A stretch of 64,000 nt of DNA from Corylus avellana. Its lineage: Eukaryota > Streptophyta > Magnoliopsida > Fagales > Betulaceae. The DNA is taken from contig NC_081544.1 in the NCBI RefSeq assembly GCF_901000735.1, positions 36,221,235 through 36,285,234 on the forward strand. The letters are read 5' to 3'. Positions 21,728-31,622 of the stretch are shown here, piece after piece. Below the pieces are notes generated by a model. The model did not search any database and had not been told where the DNA came from. It saw only the letters and a program-made list of their open reading frames with translations. The translations under genes and the position numbers were made by a program. Numbering within the stretch: position 1 is the stretch's first letter; each line of letters opens with the position of its first letter.

Positions 21728-23059
21728 ATGGTTTCCCCAATTTCACTAGTTTCTCTTGTATTTGCTGTTGCTATTGCATCGGTAGATTGCAACATTGAAG
21801 GTTTGGAAATTGATTTCATACGTTTGATAATTTTTTTTTTTTGTTTGAAAATTTGTTTTGACTTTATAACAGAAAACAAAAAGACAGTTGCATGTGGCAA
21901 ATGGGAAAACCATAATGTTGTTTAATAATGTCTCTCAACCTGAGTTGATTTTGTTTTGTTAAAACAGTGGATGCTCTTTCTGCCTGGAAAACCAACTTGG
22001 TAGACCCTAACGGTTACCTTAAGAACTGGGATCCAACTTTGGTAAATCCATGCACCTGGTTTCACATTACTTGCAACGATGATGATCGCGTCACAAGGGT
22101 GTAAGCATTCTTCTTCTTCTCTACACCACCTTGTCATCTTCTTCTTCTTCTTCATCAAGAATTAACTAGATTTCATGAATTGTAGGGACCTCGGCAAAGA
22201 TGAACTTTCGGGAATTCTTGTCCCTCAGCTTGGAGACTTGTCTAATCTTCAATATTTGTAAGATCATAGTTTTCTGGGAAATCTTTCTCTCAGAAAAGGG
22301 AAATATCAAAATATATATTAATCGTGGTAATTTAATTGCTGGCAGGGAGGTATATGGAAATAACATAAGTGGAGACATACCAACGGAAATTGGTAAACTA
22401 ACGACCCTGATTGCCTTGGACCTGTACGAGAATCAACTTTCTGGGACCATCCCATCATCTCTTGGAAACTTGGTTTCCTTAAACTATTTGTATGTATCTA
22501 TCTCTCTCCAATTTTCTTTCAAGTTTGATGAAAGAAATTATGAGAGAATTTATTTAGTCTTCAAGGGTGATTTTGTATGTATTGTCTGTAGGAGATTAAA
22601 CAGTAACAAGCTTAGTGGCGCAGTACCAGCAGAGGTCCTTCAACTTGTTAAATCGGGGAATTTGCTTGTTTAGTGAGTTTACTTATTCTCTTTTGAGTTC
22701 AAGCCATATTGTGTCTAATATAATTTTTATTTATTTTTAGTTTCTAGAAAGAATTTGCAATTTAGATTTTTTTTTTTTTGGATAAATTATTAGATGAAGA
22801 TTTTTATCAATTACCATTCATCCTTCATATTTTTCTAATTGCAATTATTTGTCAGTAATGTATCAGACAACCAGTTGGTAGGGAGTGTCCACCGCACAAA
22901 CACAGCAGGTAAACATACTACTTTGCCATTAGCTATTTCTACAGATATTCCCACCTATGACAACATGCTCCAACACTTTTTTTTTTTTTAATTGCTAATT
23001 TACTAATCTCCAGCTTATACTTTTTCTTTTTCTTTTTCCAAGAGCTCGGAAGTAAATGA
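21728..23059 (+). CDS. Secreted leucine-rich-repeat protein, short paralogue A
   Basis: Seven exons: 21728-21800, 21968-22100, 22186-22257, 22346-22489, 22592-22672, 22856-22908, 23043-23059. They give 190 residues. The start is [20 protein letters not shown], a signal peptide. A LRRNT-type cap follows (..[17 protein letters not shown]..), then four LRRs in exons 3-6 ([49 protein letters not shown]). It belongs to the LRR1/SERK-ectodomain-like family of small apoplastic proteins, thought to act as adaptors or competitors for receptor kinases. Exon 5 appears to end in TAG, but splicing at TA|GTGAGT removes the stop. The C-terminus is replaced: it ends ..AELGSK instead of the family's NPRLEGPEL tail. 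Residue 25 is V where relatives have G (EGDAL). All splice sites are intact. Confidence 0.82.
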
Positions 23060-23453
23060 CCATGGCCAACATAACACCTGCAAGCTACCAAACAGCTTTG
23101 GAAAAAATTTGTAATTGTTGAAGCCCATTGTTGGTGCCTATAAATAAACCTCTCTACAGTCTACATACTGGTTTGTAGCTCTTATATGGCTATGATATAT
23201 ATGGGTTTTTTTCCTACCAAAATACATTTCCTCCCCCTAATTTCCTTTTAGTTTTAGAAATTCATATAATTGGCATGGATTGACCTTTTCTAGTAACTTT
23301 TTATGGGGGTAAATCAGGCTAAGCCCAAAACTTATGGATCGAATGTTGGTTACGTACAACTCTGAAAAGCCTTATTCATACTTAACAGGCCACAACATAG
23401 CAAAACGTGCTATGATTGTTAAAACACAAAACACCAACTTACAAAAAAAAAAA

Positions 23454-23823
23454 GTAACTTCACTGAAGACCCTTGAACTTTCATTCAATTTGACACCCCC
23501 TAAACTTCAAAATCTCTCAATTTAGTCTCCTGAACTTTCAATTGCAATCAATTTGGACTCCTTCAACAATTTTAGCCGTTAGAAATACCAAAAAGACCAA
23601 AATATCCCTTATTTTCGACTTTTTTTTTTAAAAAAAAAATTAAAAAACCTATTTGGAATTAAGGCTAAAGTTGGAATGTATAAACGTCATGTAATGTTTA
23701 AAATTTGATGGAGGGGTCCACATTGAGATCAATTAAAAGTTTAAGGGACCAAATTGATAGATTTTAAAGTTTTGAGAGGTTTGTCAAATCGGGTGAAAGT
23801 TCAGGAGTCTTTAGTTAAGTTAC
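23454..23823. mobile_element. Long-inverted-repeat MITE, copy A
   Basis: It begins GTAACTTCACTGAAGACCC and ends with its inverse (GTCTTTAGTTAAGTTAC), between A-runs. The left A-run and the one after the right end could be the target duplication. The same element sits at the same site in copy B, so it inserted before the segmental duplication. Confidence 0.7.
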
Positions 23824-25350
23824 CAAAAAAAAAAACATGTAACTTATATGTTACATGTTATGACCTCAAATGTCTAACATGGCTTAAGTACAATCTTAAC
23901 TATCTGTATATAAGTTTTTGGGCACTCTCCCATTACAAACTGATTTTTCATGATGAGTTATACCTAATGTTTGTATCATTTGGTATCAGAAACAGCTACT
24001 ACGTCGAGTAATAAATCATAGAGGGGGCGACTTATTGGGTCGATTAAAATGTCTTGGTACTGTGTATAGACATAGTATTAAGTCATTGAATACTGATATA
24101 TGAGTGAAGTCTATAAAAGAGCAAAGATTGTCATCCGGTCAGTGTTAAAAGAATGGTCCGCCGTAGTTGTTGACGTTGGTTGCGGAGTGTCGTGGTATCT
24201 ATGTTAGGATTTTAAGTGTTGCACATGCATGGCTTAATTAAGTACAATCTTAACCATTTGTATATAAGCTTTGGACACTTTTATCCTACAAGCTGATTTT
24301 TAATGGTGAATTTTAAACAAAACTTGTGTCATTATATCAAAATACTTTCTTTTTTAAAAAAGAAAAAAGAAAAAAAAGAAGAAGAAATCAAACAAATTGA
24401 CGAACATTCCCGTTTCCTTATCCGATTCCCATGATGGTGGTTCCCGTGCTTATGGATCTTTTAAAATTCAGTAGGAGGGCCCCAGACAACTAGCAAACCA
24501 GGCAAAGTAACTTTGGTTGAAGCTTTAAAAATAAATTGAATTTGACTGTGGAGGAGGGAAAAGGATCGTGGCCGGGAAGTTGCTTGCCTTTATTGTTAAC
24601 ATATTGTCCGGTTTGATTATTGAAACCAAAAGATCCTTTTGACCCTTGTTCTTCCTTTTTACAATATGATCATGAGGGATCTTAGGCCTTTTCTCAGCCT
24701 CTCTCTTCAATTCTTCAGGAATTTTCTCTCTTTTTCTATTTATTTCTTTGGGTGGACAAGGATGTGTGATCAGTAAGAATATATCAAAGCATATATGAAT
24801 GTAGCTAGGTGAAGTGGATGGCAAAAGAAGTTTAGAGGTGTCGAAGAACATACATGTTTTTGAACATGAGATTAATTAGGTCAATGGTCAACCATCCAAT
24901 GCCTTTATGTTTTAATGGTTTGGAGAAATTCGTGAGGCAGTGATTATACACTCGATGGTCCGTATAGAAAGCTTTTTGCTCTTTGAACAAGCAGTAGAAG
25001 AAGGCACTTTTGGTGTTTCTTCCACCTTTTTGTGCAAAATATATGATTATGAATTGAAAGGAAATGAGAAGCATTAGTAGCGAGTACTGTTAGTGGGTTT
25101 TGGCTTAGTCAAGTCACTTCTTTTAAGGAGAGGAATGGTGATGATAATAGTATAGTAGAATGTCTTTAAGATTACAAAGGTGCTCTCCATGTCCCACTTC
25201 CATTACAAAAACCAAACATGCACATGCACATCAACTAAAAGGGAGGCCAATGCCATCAACCCATTAAGTCAATATTGAGACATGCATGGGCCCCCCGCCG
25301 CTCAACAATTACACCCATTAATGTACATTAAAAGGCGAGTCTCTCACATG
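23824..25350. other. Conserved 3' part of duplication copy A
   Basis: Collinear with 33805-35298. ORFs such as the one at 24525-24851 on the minus strand are not kept intact in copy B and resemble nothing known. No gene is called. Confidence 0.5.
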
Positions 25351-25370
25351 TCACCGTGCAAAGGTTTAAC

Positions 25371-25470
25371 AACATAACTAATCTAAATTATCATGGTTGA
25401 AAATTAGAAATAACATTCACAACATAACTAATCTAAATTATCATGGTTGAAAATTAGAAATAACATTCAC
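25371..25470. repeat. Perfect 50-bp tandem duplication
   Basis: Units 25371-25420 and 25421-25470 are identical, as read by eye, and lie just outside the end of duplication copy A. Confidence 0.9.
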
Positions 25471-25773
25471 AAAGAGTGGACACAAAATAAAAAGAGGAAT
25501 ATTTTTAATTTGATAAAATAACTTGCTTACATGGATATTTATAAGATACAAATGACCCTTCTAACTTCTTCACAATAACTTTATTTATTTACATTTCATA
25601 TAACTCTCATACAACTCCTATGTAAAATAACTCTTGAAAAACTAAAAGACACAACATCTTCAACTCACTTAGTAACATATGAGAATATGAAATAAAAGAT
25701 ACTTAGTAACATATGAAAATATGAAATGAAAAGACTCAACTAAATATTAAAATTAAGTTTATTATTCAACAAC

Positions 25774-26050
25774 CTTCCCATCATACTCTCTTCGAGAAAG
25801 AACCTCGTGCTGGAGTTCCAACAGTTGATTTGGGTCTTGAATGCAACAAAGAGGACTACACAAATAAAGCTAAACAAATAAAGCTAATCAAAGGATAAAA
25901 ATTCAGATATACATTCGAGAAAATTTTCCCACAGTAAGCTTAATCTGTCATTAAAGTTTTGAAAAACCAAAATCACAAATTTTGAGATGTGGAGCAGGGC
26001 TTCCCATCCAGCAAGGTATTCTCCAGCTTCAAATCTCTGTGGCATATTTG
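25774..26050 (-). pseudogene. SnRK2 protein kinase pseudogene (two exons)
   Basis: Minus-strand exon a (26050-25957) encodes QICHRDLKLENTLLDG, then after one extra base SPAPHLKICDFGFSK: the catalytic loop and DFG motif of SnRK2 (OST1-type) kinases. Its donor GT has become CT. Exon b (25855-25774) encodes SSLLHSRPKSTVGTPA, then loses 11 bp where YIAP should be, and resumes EVLSRREYDGK: the activation loop. Corrected lengths are 93 bp for each exon (31 codons). The roughly 100-bp intron and the acceptor before exon b remain. Upstream and downstream kinase exons are absent, so this is a dead genomic fragment. Confidence 0.85.
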
Positions 26051-26469
26051 CTTCAGACCAGGAATTATAGGGAAAAGTCAAACTCATGTAGAAAAAGAAG
26101 GCAAATTACATATCAGGACATCTATATATATATACATAATATATTCCTAGAATTGAAAAAAGATTAAAAAAAAAATAGCAAAGAAAAATACATGAACAAA
26201 ATTTAATTTATAATATTTTATACTCTGTTTGGCTGCTTAGAAACGCAAGGGGAAGAAAGCATATGTAATTCAGATATTTGTAGTCATTTTTTCTTATATT
26301 GCTAAATTTGTTTTCATAAGTAAAATCATCCTTTTAAATCACACATACTGTGAGATCCAAAAAAAAAAAACTAAATAAATTACTCTTCGGGTCTTTATCT
26401 TGAATTTCATAATGAGGAATATACATTTCATGTAAATATACATTCATACATTTCTTTTTCTTGAATTTT

Positions 26470-26657
26470 ATACTCCAATAATGAGGAATATGATGGCTTT
26501 TGTGCCAATATATAGTAAGGAAATAAGAAATGAAACTCTCATGTAATATTGAAGAACTGGAGTTAAAATAAAATTATACTCATCGGGTAACTCAAATCAT
26601 ATTTGTTTTGGTAGCAGATGTTTAAATCATGTTGTTATATGTAATCTTTATCAATAG
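26470..26657 (+). repeat. Fragment of an LRR-gene intron 2
   Basis: 26470-26657, continued at 28733-28746 after the retroelement, is closely similar to 39400-39567, the end of intron 2 of the full-length LRR gene (CATCGGGTAACTCAAATCAT, GGTAGCAGATGT, ATGTAATCTTTATCAATA, GGGTAATGATATTTGC). Similarity stops just where the acceptor CAG and exon 3 should begin. Confidence 0.8.
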
Positions 26658-27109
26658 TGATGCAGCGTAGAATTGTGGTGAATAAGAAAAACAGCAAGTA
26701 GAAGGGATAAATATTTCTAAGATTGTGATACTATCACAAGAATCAAAGAAATCTTCTTAAAAACTATAAATTTTATCTATGGTTTAAGGAAAAACACAAA
26801 GAAACTCAACTCTGAGTAATTTTTATTAAACAAACTCAATAATAATCATAAACTGAATTATTAAAGGCTATAAGCATATATTTATAGCCCAAGACTCCTA
26901 ACCCTAAAATAACAATAAAATAAAGTTGGTTTAGAAGTTTATGAAAAAAGACTAAACCAAATAGAAGACTAACAAAGAACCTAATTCAAAATGAAAGACT
27001 GAAAGATAAGATAGAATAACAAACTAACGAATAAACCTAGTTTAAACAAAAGACTGAAATGTAAAATAGGATAAGATAAGATAAGCCGTTCTAAACTATA
27101 TCTGCATCA
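26658..27109 (-). repeat. 3' LTR of the retrotransposon
   Basis: This is the left LTR on the plus strand, bounded by TGATGCAG and CTGCATCA. Confidence 0.92.
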
Positions 27110-28246
27110 TTCTCCCCATGTTGGAGAGAATTCGTCCTCGAATTCGACCGGTTCTTTCCACGGTCCTTCGGATGTACTGTTAACTCGTTCCATTCTCCGT
27201 TCCTCAAGATCACAACAAGGCAACACCCCAAAATAAATGTGACGCTTCTCATCATCGAAATACTTTGATCATTGTCATGAAAACCCCATACATCATTTGG
27301 TAATACTGCAGGTTTGCTCTTCGTTCGTTCATTCTCCCTTCCATGTGCCTTGAAGATACTTAACAATTGGTCAACCATTGTTTCCCTTGTGAACATATAA
27401 TTTTTCTCATCCGTATAAAACTCACTATAATCTTCGTTAGGAGAATTTAAAATATCTTCAATACCAAGGAAATCAGCATAACCTAATTCTTCATCACTAA
27501 AATTAGGTAATGCACTTGGAAGGTCTTCTTCAACTTCTTCATAATCGGCAATGACATCCGTGGGCCTTTCCTCTTCCAATTGGCCATCTTCTTCTGGATA
27601 GAGCCCGTCAAACATGGGAAAAAACCCATCTTTTTCGTGCTCCTACGTGGGCCTTTCCTCTTCCCATGAGTCATCTTCTTCGGGCTCCTCATCATAGGTT
27701 GGTGGTGAATCCCAATCCCCAAACCCTTGCAAAGGATCTTCAACATCTTCATGTCTGAATTCATCAATGAACTCAGATTCCTGAAACTCTTCATCCACAT
27801 ATTACTTTTCCTCTTCCACAGAATATGGATTTGGTTGATGGATTTGAGGCTCGGGAATAATGGTCAAGTTGGCTTGTCGCGGCATCTCCATCTTAATTCG
27901 TGCTCTCCATTTTTCAGAATGTGCCCTATGACCGACAACCACATTATCCTCATCCACAAAGCGTGGATTCGTTCCACGGTGACGAACTTTAGGGCTACCC
28001 CGGTTGTCAATTCGGGTTGTGAAGATCTCTATCTCTTTTCGTAGTATTTCCACCTCCTCCATCAGGTGTTTCCAACGAATCGCTGCTTGATTCGTCTTTA
28101 ATTTTTTTCCGCAGCATCTCTACCTCATCAACCAGGCGTTGCCACTGCTCCTCCGTGCGTGTTTCACCGACTGCTTCCTCATGTTCATACACGTCCTCCT
28201 GATTTGCAAAGCGGTTGCCCCTTCTTCTTGTGTTTGGTGGTGCCAT
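27110..28246 (-). pseudogene. Broken gag/polyprotein remnant of the retrotransposon
   Basis: A minus-strand ATG at 28246 just after the primer site opens MAPPNTRRRGNRFANQEDVY, a start typical of Ty3-type gag. Frame breaks and stops interrupt a highly acidic region (..EEERPTDVIADYEEVEEDLP..). The end (..SRTNSLQHGEN) resembles the last residues of Ty3 polyproteins. Everything in between is missing, so the element keeps only the two ends of its coding region. Confidence 0.7.
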
Positions 28247-28275
28247 GGAAAGAAAACTGGAGCTCTGATACCAAC

Positions 28276-28727
28276 TAATGCAGCATAGGATTGTGGTGAA
28301 CAAGAAAAACAGCAAGTAGAAGGGATAAATATTTCTAAGATTGTGAGACTATCACAAGAATCAAAAAAATCTTCTTAAAAACTATAGATTCTATATATGG
28401 TTTAAGGAAAAATACAAAGAAACTCAACTCTGAGTAATTCTTATTAAACAAACTCAATAATAATCATAAACTGAATTATTAAAGGATATAAACATATATT
28501 TATAGCCCAAGACCCTTAGCCCTAAAATAACAATGAAATAAAGTTGGTTTAGAAGTCTATGAAAGAAGACTAAACCAAATAAAAGACTAACAAAGAATCT
28601 AATTCAAAATGAAAGACTGAAAGATAAGATAGAATAACAAACTAACGAAGAAACCTAGTTTAAACAAAAGACTGAAATGTAAAATAGGATAATATAAGAT
28701 AAGCCGTTCTAAACTATATCTGCATCA
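28276..28727 (-). repeat. 5' LTR of the retrotransposon
   Basis: This is the right LTR on the plus strand, next to the tRNA-Met primer site. Its inner end is TAATGCAG where the other LTR has TGATGCAG. Confidence 0.92.
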
Positions 28728-28746
28728 AATAGTTTAAGTGGGTAAT

Positions 28747-29375
28747 GATATTTGCGTCTTTATTCACTTGTTTCTATCTTTTTCCCTGGTTCCATCAAAT
28801 GCATTTGCATCTTTATGTGTTTCTCTCTCTCTCCCTCTCTGATTCTTTAACATTTTTCTCACTTCCTCTTCGGTTCCGTACGTAGAAGCTCTCTCTCTCT
28901 GTTTTAGTTTTTCTTCGTTTTCACTCATTCCTCCAAACACCACGGCATCGTTTAGGTGGCCAAGTAACAGAGAAGAGCCATCTTTCATGGTATGTCATAT
29001 TTTCTTTGGTGCACGCGTGTCATAGTTTTTTTTTTTTTTAATTAATTTAGTACATTTAACTCTCATTACTTTTGAATTAGAAAAAAAAAAAAAAAACTCT
29101 CATTACTTTTGAATATAGGGATAAATAGTCAATGATGGACCTTCTAGTGCTAGTTAACTTTCTAATAGTATGACTTTGACTTGGCCATGATGTTTTCAAT
29201 GATGGACCTGCTAGTGCTAGGTAACTTCCTGATGGTATGAGTCTTTCAAAGCATTGTCAATCTTACTAGTTTACGTTACTACTGCAGTTTGCATTGGACA
29301 AAAGCAGAGTTGTCTCTCTTTGTTCTCCTTCTTGATTTCAGGTTAGATAACCATGGCTGTGGGAGAGGCTTTCTT
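28747..29375. other. Spacer before duplication copy B
   Basis: It includes a short near-repeat (CAATGATGGACCT..CTAGTGCTAG at about 29131 and 29198). No gene was recognised. Confidence 0.4.
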
Positions 29376-29775
29376 TCTGAGAGCAACAACCAACCAAGAG
29401 GTTCAGCATTTGGTAAAGAAAGAGGTTCCAGTGGGTCTAAAGATTTCCAGCTGGTGGAACAATCTTTCCTTATTGGAGGTGACTGTGTGGGAACAGCAGC
29501 ACCTACCAAGGCAGAGATGGAGCTGCGGGCACAGAACAGAGGCAATGCGATGCAACGATATAAGGAGAAGAAGAAAACCCGAAGGTACATTTTCGACTGG
29601 GTATTATTTTCTTTCCAATCTTTGACTTCCATTTTCTAACCATTTTTCTAATTTGAGCTATATCATTGATGGATATGAGAAGCACAAACGGTACTAGTCA
29701 AGGAAAGCAAGAGCTGATACTAGGAAGCGAGTCAAGGGTCGGTTTGTGAAAGCTAGCGAAGCTCCTGATGGTTAA
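29376..29775 (+). pseudogene. CONSTANS-like pseudogene (CCT end only)
   Basis: It matches COL exons 3 and 4 (29376-29584 and 29673-29775) but has no B-box exons. The acceptor before exon 4 has changed from AG to GG (29671-29672), and the codon after RY..TNGTY equivalents has become a stop (GAG to TAG at 29695-29697) inside the CCT domain. It keeps seven codons (around FGKERGSSG) that the intact gene has lost. It cannot make a CCT protein. Confidence 0.9.
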
Positions 29776-30840
29776 TTGCCTCTGCTGAGATGATCTTCTC
29801 CTTCGCTCACTGTGTAAATATATTTCATATTCTTCCCACAGTAAATGTATAATTTTGCTGTCTTTTTTTGTTTTTAATTAATGATTATTAGTTATCTGCT
29901 CTCTCTCTCTCTCTCACACATGCACGTGCTTCTGCAACTTGGGACTAAAACGTGGGACAATCATCGTTTGTTTCGGATATGGGTGATAGGCGGCAGCCTT
30001 GGATTATTGGCATAGAATGGATGAGCACAAAACCAACACCAACATCACCGACAAGAGTTCTGGGTGATGATGTGGTTCTCTTAAATTATTGCATAAGGTC
30101 TAAAAAGGCTGCGGAATATGGCATGCTTAGGTTTCATTGTCCTAGTATATATGGTGGTTTAGAGGCATTAAACAACTTAGATTTTGTCATACAGACTACA
30201 AGATATATGCATGCTTGCTGTTTTGATCTGATCCTCCAAATGAACGAGACAAATCTTTTTTTTTTATTTGGCACATTCTGTAAACATTTTTTAAGGTTAG
30301 GTAGTATAGCTAAATACATGCGAACCACAATATGAGACTGCTTTCAAGGATGAAGTTTTCTTTCAATGAGAAAAATGTGAATTTAGTCTATTAAATTGAT
30401 ATTAGTCTTTACATGCATGCATTTTTAAAGAATGCATATAAAACTCACATGCTTTGTTAATCCTTAAAGCCAAAATTGTGTGGCCATTGATGGGCCAACC
30501 ACACAACAGTGGTTACGTTTTTTTTTAATAAGAAAAAAAAAATGATTGTTTTTATATTTTTTTTTAGAAATGTATTGGTTTTGAGAAGAGTTTTGTAGTT
30601 TGCTCTAAAAAGTTGCATATTTGAAAATTTGTTCGGGTACGTAACTAGTGTTAGAACAGTATTTAGCGATCGAGAAGTGAACGGTATTTAAAAAGTTTAA
30701 AAGAATTTTCGTTTAATGATCAATTGGCATAAGTAGATCAAATGATGATGGGTTCTGCAATACGGATATACGTACGGTTGGAACTAGAATGGGTCTCCCT
30801 CAGAAATCATAAAGAAGATGTGAGTCCAAAGAAAGCTCTT
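29776..30840. other. Conserved flank of copy B with the empty CACTA site
   Basis: It matches 17334-17779 joined to 20510-21200. The uninterrupted ACAAGATATATGCATGCTTG at about 30199-30218 is the pre-insertion site of the CACTA element. The long ORF at 29952-30335 is not kept in copy A and is not called a gene. Confidence 0.6.
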
Positions 30841-31065
30841 TCTTCCTCTTTTATTTATTATTATTATTATTAGTTTTTTACATGTACACACAAGAGGGGG
30901 AGGGGAGATGTGAGTCCAAAGAAAACTCTTTCATCCTCTTTTATTTATTATTATTATTATTATTTTTTACATGTACACACAAGAGGGGGAGGAGAGATTC
31001 GAACTAGTGACCTTCACTTTATGAGGCGTGATTCCTAGCCGATTTAACTATCTCTTGGTGACCTC
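30840..31065 (-). mobile_element. SINE copy with local partial duplication
   Basis: A SINE in minus orientation (box-B-like AGTTCGAATCTC at about 30994-31006) lies within the AGTCAAAATG-flanked region. Copy A has only CCTCTGTTTTAAAATAA there, so the SINE inserted after the duplication. About 87 bp covering the flank and the SINE tail end (GATGTGAGTCCAAAGAAA..AAGAGGGGGAGG) is tandemly repeated. Confidence 0.7.
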
Positions 31066-31346
31066 TATTTTCAAACCAAAGACAAGTCAAAATGTAAATT
31101 TCACATGATATGATATTCATTTTTTCGAGCTTTATTTGACCGAATTTGGAGCTGGGGATCGACTTTTTAATGCAAGCAAAAAAATTGGCAAGTTGACTTG
31201 AATACATCGTATCTATTAAGGATATAAATCCTTTGTGATAAATGTTGATTTTGTATTCTCTAAATTAAGGGATTTAAATGATATTTCTTAACCTAATTTA
31301 AGAAATGTGTTTGTATTTGAAATATTTCAAATTACATATAAAGCTC

Positions 31347-31354
31347 TATAAATA
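31347..31354 (+). promoter_or_regulatory. TATA box of LRR gene copy B
   Basis: TATAAATA, about 270 bp before the start codon, in the same context as copy A. Confidence 0.6.
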
Positions 31355-31622
31355 GAGTCGTGTACATTCAATAATCACGGAACGATGTAGCTTATAATGG
31401 CTTTAACGTGTGGATGTAGGTGATTAGCCGAAGCACCTTAATCTTTGTCTCTCTCTCTTTTCTATCTTTCATATCTTATTATAGTTATTTCGCTTTATAT
31501 TTAGTTATGTGTTTTTATAGTATCCACATTGCTAAATTATATACGTTAAGGTAGTATTTATAGAAGAGCTACTGATCGAGATTATTTAGATATAATTGCT
31601 AAGGATTCTTAACTCGTCCACG

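Larger units (their letters stand above)
16955..25350 (+). repeat. Segmental duplication, copy A
   Basis: From within COL exon 3 (CTGAGAGCAACAACC) to CGAGTCTCTCACATG, this block is closely similar and collinear to 29376-35298. It holds COL exons 3-4, the downstream flank, an LRR gene, a MITE and conserved 3' flank. It is longer than copy B mainly because of the 2.73-kb CACTA element at 17780-20509. Confidence 0.92.
26658..28727 (-). mobile_element. Non-autonomous LTR retrotransposon (Ty3-like, TR-GAG/LARD type)
   Basis: Two 452-bp LTRs (26658-27109 and 28276-28727) flank a 1,166-bp interior. The 5-bp target duplication AATAG is intact (26653-26657 and 28728-28732). On the minus strand the primer-binding site TGGTATCAGAGC, complementary to initiator tRNA-Met, follows the right LTR, and a purine tract (ATGGGGAGAA) precedes the left LTR. 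LTRs start TG; the right one ends TA instead of CA. They differ at about two dozen sites by eye (near 5%), so the insertion is not recent. No protease, reverse transcriptase or integrase is present. Confidence 0.92.

Noticed and set aside
22592..22675. Premature stop at the end of LRR exon 5 as evidence for a pseudogene
   Set aside because: A GT donor right after TA and an acceptor at 22855 restore the frame, and copy B has the same arrangement.
29952..30335. 127-codon ORF downstream of the COL pseudogene
   Set aside because: The matching region in copy A is broken by a stop and by the CACTA insertion. This is 3' UTR or flank sequence of COL.
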